Below are positions 1-7,264 of a stretch of 64,000 nt of DNA, piece by piece. The notes under the pieces are model-generated. The model was not told the DNA's origin, ran no database searches, and worked only from the letters and a program-made list of their open reading frames with translations. This DNA is from a virus: IMG/VR virus record IMGVR_UViG_3300035663_000004, positions 23,524 through 87,523 of that record. One strand, given 5' to 3'. Each line of letters opens with the position of its first letter. The stretch's first letter is position 1. The position numbers were made by a program, and so were the translations under genes.

Positions 1-147
1 GTAAAAACGTGAATCTCAACCGACTTCAGCCCTACCGTTACCCGCTTAACCAAAGACGATATGCGAATATAAGTCTTAACCAACGCCGCTATGTGTTCCG
101 CAAGTCGTTGCCGTTCCGGAGCGTGAACGCTCGCTCCGCTGTAAACC

Positions 148-330
148 TCAGCCCTTATCTTCATATTCTACTGCTTTTGCCATTTGCTGAATAATACTTT
201 TTACCGCCGAACGGCACGCCTCCATCCCCAAATAGTTGCGACCATACGCCAAAGGCATACCGTTCCCGGCATAAAATACCCAGGTATATAAACCTTTTTC
301 GGTCTTTTTTATTTTAAACTTAGAAACCAT
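148..330 (-). CDS. DUF1508 (YegP-like) small protein
   Basis: This 60-residue protein has a basic beta-strand pair (FKIKKTEKGLYTW), a turn (YAGNG) and a helix containing CRSAVKSI. That is the pattern of the small DUF1508/YegP domain, which occurs singly or in tandem; here there is one copy. The biochemical role of the family is not settled, so no function is assigned. The gene is read leftward from a TAATTTTG box ending 4 nt before its ATG, back to back with the winged-helix gene at 403. It is the first gene of the window, so its downstream neighbours are not visible. Confidence 0.7.
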   Translation of the reverse strand: MVSKFKIKKTEKGLYTWVFYAGNGMPLAYGRNYLGMEACRSAVKSIIQQMAKAVEYEDKG

Positions 331-334
331 GGCA

Positions 335-342
335 CAAAATTA
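335..342 (-). promoter_or_regulatory. Bacteroidota-type -7 box (TAATTTTG)
   Basis: On the minus strand TAATTTTG fits TAnnTTTG and is followed after only 4 nt by the ATG at 330, so the transcript would be almost leaderless. No clear TTTG -33 element is visible. Confidence 0.5.
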
Positions 343-386
343 TAAATAATTTTTATCGGGCGCTCGGTTTTTCCAAAAAATATTTT

Positions 387-394
387 TACCTTTG
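387..394 (+). promoter_or_regulatory. Bacteroidota-type -7 box (TACCTTTG)
   Basis: TACCTTTG ends 8 nt before the ATG at 403. It is divergent from the box at 335-342, with 44 bp between the two, so one binding protein could affect both. Confidence 0.55.
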
Positions 395-402
395 CCGGAA
401 CG

Positions 403-1140
403 ATGCACAAGCAATCAAAACTCACATACGGTAGAATCCTTGCGAAAATCGGCGCCGACCGGTCGCTTAGGAAGCCTATGCGTCTGCTGTTTTGGTGCAA
501 AGTCCACGGAATATCCCGCGTTCATTACAAGGACGATATTCCGTCGTTTTCAAAGTATCAAGTTCAAAAGTATCTTTCCGTCCTGCTCGAACACGGCTTT
601 GTCGGGTTTGACCGGAACGGATACTACTATATCCGGTCGCTTCGGTTTGTAGCGAAGCGGCTGGGAATCGTCGGGCCTATACTGGCTCGACCGGATAAAG
701 ACGTTGTCTTTAAGGACAATACTTGGGTTTCCTATCTTATGGGCCATGCCGTACTCTCGTATGTCGGCAACCTTAGAAGCGGCAAATCCAAAAAACGCGC
801 GAAGTGTCACACGGCCTCAAATTGTCATGAGCAGGGGAAGGATCTTCTCGACTTTTGTTCAAATTCTTATCAGGCAAATTCAAGTGCTGACTCTCAAGCG
901 GTTTCCCTCGCGGGTATTGCCAAAAAATTCAACATCACGATCTCAACTGCTTCACGTTGGCGCAGGAGGGGGCAGCGGGCAGGGTATGCTGTCTGTCGTC
1001 ACTTAAAGTTCATACGCGACTTGAAAGGTGAAACTTTCAATGGCGTTCGGAATTTTTGCGAAGACGGAAAAGTCTTTTTTGCGATCAAGGGTAAGCTGTA
1101 TCAGGAGCTTCCTGCAATACTTTTTGCGGATGATTTTTAA
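403..1140 (+). CDS. Putative DNA-binding protein with two HTH regions
   Basis: This 245-residue basic protein has a predicted winged-helix region at about residues 20-80 (an SKYQVQKYL helix, then LLEHGFVGFDRNGYYYI as the wing). A second, clearer helix-turn-helix lies at about 167-195 (SLAGIAKKFNITISTASRWRR, with the recognition helix rich in Arg). A regulator or replication-initiation role is possible, but no family was recognised. The start at 403 is chosen because a TACCTTTG promoter box lies 8 nt upstream. It precedes a small membrane protein and two cell-wall genes on the same strand and may control them. The DNA-binding call is inference from motif shape. Confidence 0.6.
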   Translation: MHKQSKLTYGRILAKIGADRSLRKPMRLLFWCKVHGISRVHYKDDIPSFSKYQVQKYLSVLLEHGFVGFDRNGYYYIRSLRFVAKRLGIVGPILARPDKDVVFKDNTWVSYLMGHAVLSYVGNLRSGKSKKRAKCHTASNCHEQGKDLLDFCSNSYQANSSADSQAVSLAGIAKKFNITISTASRWRRRGQRAGYAVCRHLKFIRDLKGETFNGVRNFCEDGKVFFAIKGKLYQELPAILFADDF

Positions 1141-1325
1141 AGAAAAAAAACGTGCAAACAATATTGTCATGAGCAGTTGTATGTATTGGTTGTATTTCTT
1201 TATATCCGTATCCGTATTTGTATATCCGTATTGGTATATGTATTGATTACGATTTGAGGATCGAAGCTAATGCGCGCACGCATACACGCACGCACGCGAA
1301 GGAACCCTCAAAAAAATGCACAAAA

Positions 1326-1451
1326 ATGCCAGCAACTTATTTTGCCATCGTGGCTATCCTTGTCTTATCGCTTTGGGTTTGCTTTGATTCCCTGCGGTCA
1401 ATCATGAATCGCGAAAGCGCCGAAGACAAAGACCCGTTCAAAAATTTGTAA
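1326..1451 (+). CDS. Small single-pass membrane protein (41 aa)
   Basis: The ATG at 1326 opens a 41-residue protein. Residues about 3-20 (TYFAIVAILVLSLWVCF) form one membrane helix, followed by a charged tail. It stops 1 nt before the DUF5675 gene, which suggests translational coupling. The upstream stretch 1141-1325 contains short TATATCCGTAT-like and CACGCA-like repeats but no longer gene. A holin or a membrane partner for the two following cell-wall genes is possible; nothing in the sequence proves it. Confidence 0.5.
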   Translation: MPATYFAIVAILVLSLWVCFDSLRSIMNRESAEDKDPFKNL

Positions 1452-1452
1452 A

Positions 1453-1980
1453 ATGCAAAAAGTTGAATTAAACCGCTTTTCATGGCGCTCAGACTGCACG
1501 CTGGGCGACCTCATCCTGCCGGGAACGCAAAAGTTGGTGACGCTGGAACTTCCGTGGCAAAAGAATCAGCGACGGATTTCCTGCATTCCGGCAGGCACAT
1601 ACATCGTTCACAAGCGATTCAAGGGTTTGATGCGATCGTTTGAGGCTATGGTCGCTTTCGCCAAAAGCGTTGGGGTGGAAAAAATCCCGGAATTTGCGCC
1701 TGGCAAAACTTTGATTTACAACTACGTCACCCGTCAATACTGGTGGGTGTTCTCTAATCAAAACTTTGGCGACCACTACCACGTCCAAAACGTTGCAGGC
1801 AGGAGCGGAATTTTATTTCATACCGGGAACTATACACACCAAATCAACGGTTGTATTTTGCCTGGTCGTCGGCATATGGACTTGAACGGGGACAAAATCC
1901 CGGACGTAACGCATTCCCGTTGGGCGCTGAACGTTATGCTTTCTCAACTTGGGGATCAGTTCGAGTTAAAAATTACTTAA
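1453..1980 (+). CDS. DUF5675 family protein, probable cell-wall-active phage protein
   Basis: The 175-residue product carries the marks of the DUF5675 family common in Bacteroidota phages: a TLGDL...TLELPW start, SCIPAGTY at about 44-51, VAGRSGILFHTGN at about 115-127, and a final GCILPGR segment with a conserved Cys. The family is often encoded next to lysis genes and is thought to act on or bind cell wall; its reaction is not established. Here it sits directly before a glucosaminidase gene, which supports a lysis or wall-remodelling role. It has no signal peptide, so it would need a holin or another route to reach the wall. Confidence 0.75.
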   Translation: MQKVELNRFSWRSDCTLGDLILPGTQKLVTLELPWQKNQRRISCIPAGTYIVHKRFKGLMRSFEAMVAFAKSVGVEKIPEFAPGKTLIYNYVTRQYWWVFSNQNFGDHYHVQNVAGRSGILFHTGNYTHQINGCILPGRRHMDLNGDKIPDVTHSRWALNVMLSQLGDQFELKIT

Positions 1981-2003
1981 AATATTAAAACTTTCACAAT
2001 ACT

Positions 2004-2834
2004 ATGAAATTTGCAGTCATTACAAAAGAGAAAACGTATGAGGTTTCACCTTTGCCCGAACTTCGCTCCCGCAGGCAGTACACGATCGTGGTTGCCCTAA
2101 TCATCCTGCTGGCTGGTCTTAACTACGTTTTGTGGGTTCCGACCCGAGTATCGGAAGTTATCCAGGTTGAGGTTCCGGTATCTCATATGTCTGTTGTTCC
2201 GGCGTCTGCTACTCCGGATCAGCAAATTCCTCCAAATAACCCTGCTATTTCGCACACAACCACGGCTGTATCGAAAGAACCCGCAAAAGAGCACCCATTG
2301 CAAGGGCGGAAAAAGAAAGCCAAACGTGGGGCAAATAAACGACAAATAGAAAAAGCGGATATATCTATTACCGGGGCAGTTGGTGTTGGAGATTTGGCTG
2401 CGGTTTCGCAATATCTAAAAAAATACGCGCCGCTGGCTGTTGCGGAGATGCGAAAACACGGCATTCCGGCTTCAATTACTTTGGCTCAGGCCATTGTTGA
2501 ATCCAATGTTGGTAAGTCAGCGCTGGCTTTTAGTAACAACAACCATTTCGGCATTAAGTGCCAGTCGCGGAATTGCAGGCGCGGCCATTGCACTAACCGA
2601 ACGGACGATCACCACAAAGACTTTTTCAGAAAATACCCGTCCGTTGCAGATTCCTACAAACATCACTCCGTGTTCCTAAAGCAACCGCGTTACCGAAATT
2701 GCTTTGCTCATAACAAAAACTACAAAGAGTGGGCGAAGGAACTTCAGCGATCAGGATACGCTACCGATAAAACGTATGCCGCTAAACTGGTGGCTACGAT
2801 TGAAAAGCACAACCTTGGCAGGTTCGACAAATAA
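2004..2834 (+). CDS. Membrane-anchored glucosaminidase (FlgJ-like), probable lysin
   Basis: This 276-residue protein has a cytoplasmic N-terminus, one membrane helix at about 27-46, a low-complexity Pro/Ser/Lys linker to about 125, and a C-terminal glucosaminidase domain at about 135-276. The domain shows LAQAIVESNVGKS with the likely catalytic Glu166, FGIKC, and the YATDKTYAAKL end motif typical of FlgJ/endo-beta-N-acetylglucosaminidases. It should cleave peptidoglycan glycan strands on the periplasmic side. It is the last gene of the first rightward unit, 4 nt before a strong bidirectional terminator. It could be the endolysin or an entry or maintenance hydrolase; three other wall-active candidates occur in the window. 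Confidence 0.85.
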   Translation: MKFAVITKEKTYEVSPLPELRSRRQYTIVVALIILLAGLNYVLWVPTRVSEVIQVEVPVSHMSVVPASATPDQQIPPNNPAISHTTTAVSKEPAKEHPLQGRKKKAKRGANKRQIEKADISITGAVGVGDLAAVSQYLKKYAPLAVAEMRKHGIPASITLAQAIVESNVGKSALAFSNNNHFGIKCQSRNCRRGHCTNRTDDHHKDFFRKYPSVADSYKHHSVFLKQPRYRNCFAHNKNYKEWAKELQRSGYATDKTYAAKLVATIEKHNLGRFDK

Positions 2835-2837
2835 AAA

Positions 2838-2877
2838 AACCCGATCATTTTCGTGACGTCACGAAAATGATCGGGTT
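2838..2877. terminator. Perfect 40-bp palindromic bidirectional terminator
   Basis: Two 20-base arms centred between 2857 and 2858 are exact reverse complements with no spacer. The hairpin is flanked by an A run on the left and TTATCGTTTTT on the right, so it can act for both the rightward lysin gene and the convergent leftward unit ending at 2900. Confidence 0.85.
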
Positions 2878-2899
2878 ATCGTTTTTGCTGGCGACTATC

Positions 2900-3181
2900 T
2901 TAGCGCAGCATTTCGGCTGCGTATTCAATCTCTTCGTCACTCAATCGAAGCGCAAGCAATTCAGCCTGCTGGTCAATATCAAGGCGTTGGTTGCTTTCGC
3001 CCCATTGCTCTCGGTATTCGATTTTCGTTGCGATCCGTCCCGCGATACCGCTGTTTGTGCGCCGGATACGCATTTCCTCCGGCCCCGCCTGCTTCGCCTC
3101 GATGATGAGTGCTTTTGCGACCTCAGCCGGGGTCAACAGGCTTTCCAAAAACGCGTTGTACTCCGCTATCCTCGCGCTCAT
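2900..3181 (-). CDS. Hypothetical protein (93 aa)
   Basis: This is a helix-rich acidic protein (SARIAEYNAFLESLLTPAE start, LSDEEIEYAAEML end) with no family recognised. It is the last gene of a leftward three-gene unit. The annotated start lies 59 bp inside the preceding gene, a large overlap; a later start is possible but would remove the conserved-looking AEYNAFLESL helix. Transcription ends at the 2838-2877 palindrome. Confidence 0.5.
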   Translation of the reverse strand: MSARIAEYNAFLESLLTPAEVAKALIIEAKQAGPEEMRIRRTNSGIAGRIATKIEYREQWGESNQRLDIDQQAELLALRLSDEEIEYAAEMLR

Positions 3182-3581
3182 CGCTGAAAAACGAATTGAC
3201 GCGAATGCACTCGGTGTACTCTGCGTATAGGCTACACATTGCTACACGAAAGCGGTTTTTGTCATCCGGATCAGCCTTATCAAGCAGGAGCGGGCAGTTG
3301 ACGCCGAATGCCTGCGGCCACAACCCTACCGATTCGTCGCCCATGTCAATGATGGCCAAAGAGTCAACCATCGTAACGTCGTAAAACCATGCCGTTCTTA
3401 CAGGCAAATACTCGGCATTTACAATGTAGTCGCAATGCCGCTTGTAAATCTCCATAACCTGCTGCTGGAACGGCTCCAGCATATCCGTATCGTGGTGCGC
3501 AAACGGACATTGCAGGTAGCAGTCAATCAAGTTTTCGTTGCTGACTACCGTAATCTTTAATGAGAAAACTGAACTGTGCAT
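3123..3581 (-). CDS. Hypothetical protein (152 aa)
   Basis: The product mixes beta and helical segments (KITVVSNENLIDCYLQCPF, then a helix with EPFQQQVMEIYKRHCDYI), with four Cys and no recognised motif. It lies in the middle of the leftward unit 3845-2900, 3 nt after the upstream gene, so it is probably cotranscribed. Its C-terminal 19 codons overlap the next gene. The function is unknown; the unit looks like early accessory genes by strand and promoter type. Confidence 0.5.
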   Translation of the reverse strand: MHSSVFSLKITVVSNENLIDCYLQCPFAHHDTDMLEPFQQQVMEIYKRHCDYIVNAEYLPVRTAWFYDVTMVDSLAIIDMGDESVGLWPQAFGVNCPLLLDKADPDDKNRFRVAMCSLYAEYTECIRVNSFFSDEREDSGVQRVFGKPVDPG

Positions 3582-3584
3582 TTG

Positions 3585-3845
3585 TTATCGCTTTTCAAAT
3601 TTGGTGGCCAACTCCACAAAGTATCCAACCTTTGCGCTCATTGCCCAATTAGCAATTTTTTCCAAACCGACGTGACCGTAATCCCGGTATGCCGACAATA
3701 TCTCATCATCGGTAAGTTCCGCATAGTGCGCCTCAGATTCAATAGCCTCCATAATGGCTTCGTGCATACGGTCTTCGGTGCATATCCATTCGCCTTTACA
3801 CCTTTCAATTTTTTTCCGTACTGCTGTAATTACTATTTTCTCCAT
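3585..3845 (-). CDS. Hypothetical protein (86 aa), first gene of a leftward unit
   Basis: The protein is mostly helical and acidic in its middle (HEAIMEAIESEAHYAELTDDEILSAYRDYG), with a basic start. No family was recognised. It follows a clear TATATTTG promoter box at 3883-3890 with a 37-nt AT-rich leader. An operator-like double GTTAAC site lies farther upstream, shared with the promoter of the other leftward accessory unit, so the two are probably coregulated. Confidence 0.55.
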   Translation of the reverse strand: MEKIVITAVRKKIERCKGEWICTEDRMHEAIMEAIESEAHYAELTDDEILSAYRDYGHVGLEKIANWAMSAKVGYFVELATKFEKR

Positions 3846-3882
3846 TTTTTTAAAAGTTTTTGTTAATAATTAAATTGCTCTG

Positions 3883-3890
3883 CAAATATA
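3883..3890 (-). promoter_or_regulatory. Promoter -7 box TATATTTG
   Basis: The minus strand reads TATATTTG, a full TAnnTTTG match, 37 nt before the ATG at 3845. It lies downstream of the terminator at 3934-3965, so it starts a new transcript. Confidence 0.7.
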
Positions 3891-3916
3891 CGATAACAAT
3901 TTTATTAGCGCAACCT

Positions 3917-3933
3917 GTTAACATTTCGTTAAC
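3917..3933. promoter_or_regulatory. Operator-like site GTTAAC-N5-GTTAAC
   Basis: Two GTTAAC hexamers separated by 5 bp lie 27 bp upstream of the TATATTTG box. A near-identical site, with flanking CCTG and AACAAA also kept, lies 37 bp upstream of the 9118-9125 box. The 10-bp difference keeps the site on the same face of the helix. Confidence 0.5.
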
Positions 3934-3965
3934 AAAAAGGGCGGACGATATTGCATCGCCCGCCC
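3934..3965 (-). terminator. Rho-independent terminator (leftward)
   Basis: GGGCGG (3939-3944) pairs with CCGCCC (3960-3965), and CGAT pairs with ATCG inside. On the minus strand the stem is followed by TTTTTG. It ends the unit 5102-3993. Confidence 0.75.
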
Positions 3966-3992
3966 AATAATCAACCTCATGAAAAAATTTAC

Positions 3993-4178
3993 CTACTTAC
4001 CTATTTCTGTAAGATGCTTGTTTAAGGCATCAAAGATCAGCTTGCTTCTTTCCTCTCCGCTTTTTGCGAGCCGCTCAATCATCGGAAGCGGCAAGGATAT
4101 GGATATGGAATAGCAGCGGTTTTCAGGATCAATCCGGGGTCGTCCCCGCTTTCCTTTTTTCTTTACTTTTTGTACCAT
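3993..4178 (-). CDS. Ribbon-helix-helix-like DNA-binding protein (61 aa)
   Basis: The protein starts with a strongly basic tail (VQKVKKKGKRGRPRIDPE). A short beta strand (RCYSISISLPLP) and two helices (MIERLAKSGEERSKLIFDALNKHL) follow. This strand-helix-helix order and the length are those of CopG/Arc-type repressors. It lies downstream of the SSB-like gene and just before a terminator, so it is probably cotranscribed with it. It is a candidate binder for the GTTAAC operators nearby; that link is inference from proximity only. Confidence 0.6.
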   Translation of the reverse strand: MVQKVKKKGKRGRPRIDPENRCYSISISLPLPMIERLAKSGEERSKLIFDALNKHLTEIGK

Positions 4179-4193
4179 AGCGTTGTTTTAAGT

Positions 4194-5102
4194 TTAGAAT
4201 GGCAGGTCGTCCGCTGCTACAATGGAGAACTCCCAGTTTTTTCCAATGGCGGCATTCAGCCCTGCGTTGTGTGAAATGTTGACAAGTATCTCTCTTGCCT
4301 CGAAGTTGTCGTGCGCGGAAATTGCCCCGTACTTTTTCTCGTACTGCTCATAGTAGTATTTGGCCTTGTTGCAGATTTCCTGCATTTTGGCCTCATCCTC
4401 CATGCCCGTTGCCTTTTTTCCAATTTCCTGCTCAATGATCTGCGCAAACGTTTTCGGCAGAACGCTGTTTGCCTGACTTGCCGGAACTGGTGCTGGTGCT
4501 TTCTTTTCAATCGCTGGCTCAATGCCGCTTTCGCCCGAACTGCCGGAAAAGATTTGCTTTTGTGCGTACTTGGCGACGGACTTCCAAAACTCGTTCACCT
4601 TTTTGAACGTTCCGTCCTCGTCAATGCCGGGAACGCCATCCAAACGTCCCGTTTCCGCATTGTAAGGATATGCCTTATTCAGCCAATTACCCGACTGGTC
4701 TTTGCAGGAGGCGCGCATAAGGCCATCCTTGTCGTAAAGAGCAATCTGAATGAACTTGTCCCAGTCCGCAGACTGGCCGGCCAAGGTGTTGAGAACAGAC
4801 GATGTTGCGGACGATTTCCAATGATCTGAAAAAGACACGTTCCACTTTTCTCCCGGCCGTACTTCGATGGTCAACGTGTATTCCGTGCGGGCCGGAATAC
4901 TGTACTGCTTGTTCTCCTCCTTTTCTTCAATGCCTATACCGCAAAGGTAGCCTTGAATGAACGATGCCTGCGTACCGTCGGGCAGCAGGAAATGACTCGG
5001 CGTTGTTGTCTTCGCCTTCGGATTGCTGGGGACTACCTTCACCCAGCGCGAATTTCCGGAACTATTTCCGGCAGGCTGAAAATCCCAATTTTTTTCTTGC
5101 AT
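4194..5102 (-). CDS. SSB-like protein with acidic DDLPF tail
   Basis: This 302-residue protein ends in AADDLPF, the acidic-aromatic tail that single-stranded DNA-binding proteins use to recruit replication and repair partners. The N-terminal half (to about 170) is beta-rich, as expected for an OB-fold or similar DNA-binding region (FLLPDGTQASFIQGY, YTLTIEVRPGEKWNVSFSDH). The rest is a Pro/Ala linker and a helical stretch. The Met at 5102 is preferred over one 17 codons upstream because the upstream stretch is AT-rich leader-like sequence. A true SSB gene exists at 42562 with the same DLPF ending, so this is a second, unrelated-looking SSB-tail protein. The DNA-binding role is inference. Confidence 0.6.
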   Translation of the reverse strand: MQEKNWDFQPAGNSSGNSRWVKVVPSNPKAKTTTPSHFLLPDGTQASFIQGYLCGIGIEEKEENKQYSIPARTEYTLTIEVRPGEKWNVSFSDHWKSSATSSVLNTLAGQSADWDKFIQIALYDKDGLMRASCKDQSGNWLNKAYPYNAETGRLDGVPGIDEDGTFKKVNEFWKSVAKYAQKQIFSGSSGESGIEPAIEKKAPAPVPASQANSVLPKTFAQIIEQEIGKKATGMEDEAKMQEICNKAKYYYEQYEKKYGAISAHDNFEAREILVNISHNAGLNAAIGKNWEFSIVAADDLPF

Positions 5103-5153
5103 AAAATTTGAAATTAGTTTGAAACAAAAATTTGACCTTTCTTTTTGAATCAC

Positions 5154-5480
5154 AAAGTTGACCTATTTTTTTTTACCTACCAACTTTTTTCGACAAAAAA
5201 TTTTCGCCCCTTTATATATATGCCGCCCTGCTACCCAAAAGGCAAAGGCAGGAGCGGCAAAAAAAAGTTTACGCCGAACGGAAAAAAGTTTACGCCGTAC
5301 AGAATCCGCGACTTTGGCCGAAAGCGGTCGGGCGCGACACAAAAAGTTTTAAGTTCTGGTTAAATTTGTTTTTTTTGTTTGGTCGCGGGGTTCGGTTTCA
5401 TCGCGCCGGATTGTTGGCCGGGGTTCGGGTTCGGGTCGTAGTGATCGCGCGGATCTTTCCGATCGGCTCAGGTGGGCAAA
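5154..5480. other. Intergenic region without a convincing gene
   Basis: About 330 bp AT- and G-rich sequence separates two leftward units. It contains two copies of AAAAAAGTTTACGCCG close together (about 5265-5298) and GGTTCGGGTTCGGGT near 5417. Short rightward reading frames here have unnatural composition. A CAACTTTG element near 5153-5160 (minus strand) could be the promoter of the SSB-like gene. Confidence 0.4.
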
Positions 5481-5511
5481 AAAATAACCCGACAAAATAG
5501 CCGGGTTATTT
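5475..5511 (-). terminator. Rho-independent terminator (leftward)
   Basis: AAATAACCCG (5482-5491) pairs with CGGGTTATTT (5502-5511). On the minus strand the stem runs into a T tract. It closes the long leftward accessory operon that starts at 9118. Confidence 0.8.
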
Positions 5512-5520
5512 TTCGGGTTC

Positions 5521-5697
5521 CTAAATTTTTTCCTGCTTGTAAATTTTCCAGGCTCGCCCGAAAATTTTCATCGGCGGCGCGTCGGGTTCTTTCTCTGCCC
5601 TAATTAGGGCGCTGCGTACTTCGCGCGCGTCTTGGTCGTTGGCTTGTTCGTCTTTCCATACGCGGCCGCAGTGCCTCAAAAATTCTTGGTATTTCAT
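5521..5697 (-). CDS. Hypothetical protein (58 aa)
   Basis: A small charged helical protein (YQEFLRHCGRVWKDEQANDQDAR start) with no family recognised. The ATG at 5697 is chosen because it follows the same hairpin-repeat leader that precedes two neighbouring genes; a longer frame upstream would read through that repeat. It is the last gene of the accessory operon and ends 10 bp before the terminator hairpin. Confidence 0.5.
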   Translation of the reverse strand: MKYQEFLRHCGRVWKDEQANDQDAREVRSALIRAEKEPDAPPMKIFGRAWKIYKQEKI

Positions 5698-5700
5698 GTT

Positions 5701-5745
5701 TATAAAAATTTGCCCGCTCTCGGTTATGAGGGCGCGCGGGTGAAA
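5701..5745 (-). repeat. Intercistronic hairpin repeat, copy 1
   Basis: On the minus strand it reads CACCCGCGCGCCCTCATAAC then CGAGAGCGGGCAAATTTTTATA. The GCCC...GGGC arms and the inner CTC/GAG form a hairpin between one stop codon and the next start. It differs from copies 2 and 3 mainly by one base in the stem. Confidence 0.8.
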
Positions 5746-5752
5746 AGATAAA

Positions 5753-6196
5753 CTAAATTTCTCCGTTGTCGGCAAAGCTGTAAAAATCGCCGTCGGGGGC
5801 TAAAATAATATGATCTAACAGAATAATATCTAACAATTTCCCCGCGTCGGCTATCGCCTTAGTTAGTTTCCGGTCTGCATCGCTGGGCCGGAGTTCTCCG
5901 CTCGGGTGGTTGTGCGCAATAATTAGCGCGCTGGCAAGACCTTTGCAGGCGGCCCCAAAAAGTATTTTTAAATCTACAACTGTGCCGGCTATACCTCCGG
6001 CGGATAATTCTACAAGGCCTAAAACTTGGTTCCTTCTGTTTAGCAGGAGCGCTTTAAACTCCTCCTGCATTTCGATTTTTTTCGGGTTCCAGCTTTCGCG
6101 TAAAATTTCGTGCGCTGAATGCGACCCGGTAATTTTCGGCCGGTCTTTGGCTTTTACTTTGGCGCTATAAAAAAGGCTTATTTCCGCAACTTCCAT
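5753..6196 (-). CDS. radC: RadC-like JAMM-domain protein
   Basis: This 147-residue protein is a RadC-type JAB/JAMM domain: Glu45/46 in MQEEFKALLL, the metal-binding HNHPSG at residues 95-100, and the following SDAD with Asp108. All expected zinc ligands are present, so it should have the metalloprotease-like fold. It lacks the N-terminal HhH region of chromosomal RadC and matches the short form often carried by mobile elements. The old DNA-repair assignment of RadC is not supported by later work, and its role in phages is unknown. It is flanked on both sides by copies of the hairpin repeat. Confidence 0.9.
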   Translation of the reverse strand: MEVAEISLFYSAKVKAKDRPKITGSHSAHEILRESWNPKKIEMQEEFKALLLNRRNQVLGLVELSAGGIAGTVVDLKILFGAACKGLASALIIAHNHPSGELRPSDADRKLTKAIADAGKLLDIILLDHIILAPDGDFYSFADNGEI

Positions 6197-6200
6197 TTTT

Positions 6201-6245
6201 TATAAAAATTTGCCCGCTCTCGGTTATGAGGGCGGGCGGGTGAAA
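6201..6245 (-). repeat. Intercistronic hairpin repeat, copy 2
   Basis: Nearly identical to the copies at 5701 and 6451. The minus-strand stem is GCCCGC/GCGGGC with inner CTC/GAG and loop ATAACC, followed by AAATTTTTATAAAAA and the ATG of the RadC-like gene. Confidence 0.85.
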
Positions 6246-6248
6246 TAA

Positions 6249-6446
6249 TTATTTTTCTGCTGGTTTAAAAAGCGCGTGCGCTGCAAATTTGTTACCGATA
6301 AAGTCTTCTATATTAAAAAAGGCAATTTTTCCGGATTTGTTGCGCTTATCGTATTGTTTTACCTTCCATCCTTTGCGGGTTCTCTGTAAAAGTTCTACTT
6401 TTATGTCCGCGTAAAAAACGTGCTGCCAAACTTGCCCTACTTCCAT
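6249..6446 (-). CDS. Hypothetical protein (65 aa)
   Basis: A small basic beta-rich protein (EVGQVWQHVFYADIKVELLQR, then GWKVKQYDKRNKSGKIAFF) resembling a compact SH3-like barrel, though no family was recognised. It lies between hairpin repeats 2 and 3 in the leftward accessory operon. Its ATG follows the third repeat by 4 nt. Confidence 0.55.
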   Translation of the reverse strand: MEVGQVWQHVFYADIKVELLQRTRKGWKVKQYDKRNKSGKIAFFNIEDFIGNKFAAHALFKPAEK

Positions 6447-6450
6447 GTTT

Positions 6451-6495
6451 TAAAATTTTGCCCGCTCTCGGTTATGAGGGCGGGCGGGTGAAAAA
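6451..6495 (-). repeat. Intercistronic hairpin repeat, copy 3
   Basis: Same core as copy 2, with AAAATTTTA instead of AAATTTTTATA downstream. It lies directly between the stop of the 6497-6811 gene and the start of the 6249-6446 gene. Confidence 0.85.
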
Positions 6496-6496
6496 A

Positions 6497-6811
6497 TTAT
6501 TGTTGTTCTGGCTTCGGTTTGTCTGCTTGCGCGTGTTCGGGGTATCGCCTCAAAAACCCCAACCAAAAAGCCGGATAAACTTCTGCGAATTCGGGCGGGT
6601 TTAGTATTGCGGCGCGCTCAGAAAATATATATTCTTTTTGTGCTGTGCTGTGTTCTCCGGTTGCCAAATCGAAAACTTGGTAAAAGCCGGGGCGCTCTAT
6701 TGCGACTACCGCCAAAATATAGTATTGAAATCTTGCTACCGCTGTTTGGCCGGGTTCGCAATATACTTCTAAATTGTCGGCTATGATGGCAAAAAACGGG
6801 GGCTTTTTCAC
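6497..6811 (-). CDS. Hypothetical protein (104 aa)
   Basis: An unrecognised soluble protein with an alternating hydrophobic beta pattern (FFAIIADNLEVYCEPGQTAV, FQYYILAVVAIERPGFYQVF) and a basic Gln/Lys-rich tail. Its ATG overlaps the stop of the upstream gene (6808-6811), so the two are translationally coupled. A copy of the hairpin repeat follows its stop codon. Confidence 0.55.
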   Translation of the reverse strand: MKKPPFFAIIADNLEVYCEPGQTAVARFQYYILAVVAIERPGFYQVFDLATGEHSTAQKEYIFSERAAILNPPEFAEVYPAFWLGFLRRYPEHAQADKPKPEQQ

Positions 6812-7179
6812 GGGTTGCGCTCTTTTTGGGTAAAATAAGAGTCTTCTTCCTCGTCGCCGAAATATCCGTTTTCCTGCAAATATTCGATGGCTTCAGCGTC
6901 CCAGTATTCGGGCGCGTTGTCTTGCAAAAATATTGCAGCGTCTGCGGCATCTTCGTTGTCGTCTCGAAATAGCGCCACTACTTCGTAATAACTGCCGAAA
7001 TCGTGCGGGAAAGATTGCCTTTTCAGGCGTATTTTTTCGCACTTTTCCGGGTGCTTCCTGCGCAGTTGGTCGGCATATGCAGCGCACTCAAGGCGCGCGC
7101 GCTCTGAATAGTCGGGGTCCCCTACTTGCGCGCATTGTTCCCCGTGGGGGGTCGGGCCCAGTTCTATGTAATCTATCAT
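6808..7179 (-). CDS. Conserved-looking phage accessory protein (123 aa)
   Basis: The protein begins YIELGPTPHGEQCAQVG and has a helical CAAYADQLRRKHP segment, a GSYYEVVALF strand and a highly acidic C-terminal half. It resembles small accessory proteins found in many phages whose role I cannot name; its acidic character would fit a DNA mimic or inhibitor, which is speculation. The leader AAATTTTTTCAAAA before the ATG is shared with two other genes of this operon (7732 and 8181). Confidence 0.55.
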   Translation of the reverse strand: MIDYIELGPTPHGEQCAQVGDPDYSERARLECAAYADQLRRKHPEKCEKIRLKRQSFPHDFGSYYEVVALFRDDNEDAADAAIFLQDNAPEYWDAEAIEYLQENGYFGDEEEDSYFTQKERNP

Positions 7180-7264
7180 TTTTGAAAAAATTTAGGTTAT
7201 CTAAAAATAATGGATGTCAAAACGGCGTAAAACAGCCATTTAAAAAGTTTTTTGGCGCGTTTTC

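Noticed and set aside
9-194. Rightward 61-codon frame at the window start
   Set aside because: Arg/Tyr/Asn repeats without natural composition; overlaps the DUF1508 gene on the other strand.
5145-5363. 72-codon rightward frame between leftward units
   Set aside because: It reads through the leader of the SSB-like gene and two copies of a short repeat, giving Lys/Phe-rich nonsense; no promoter.
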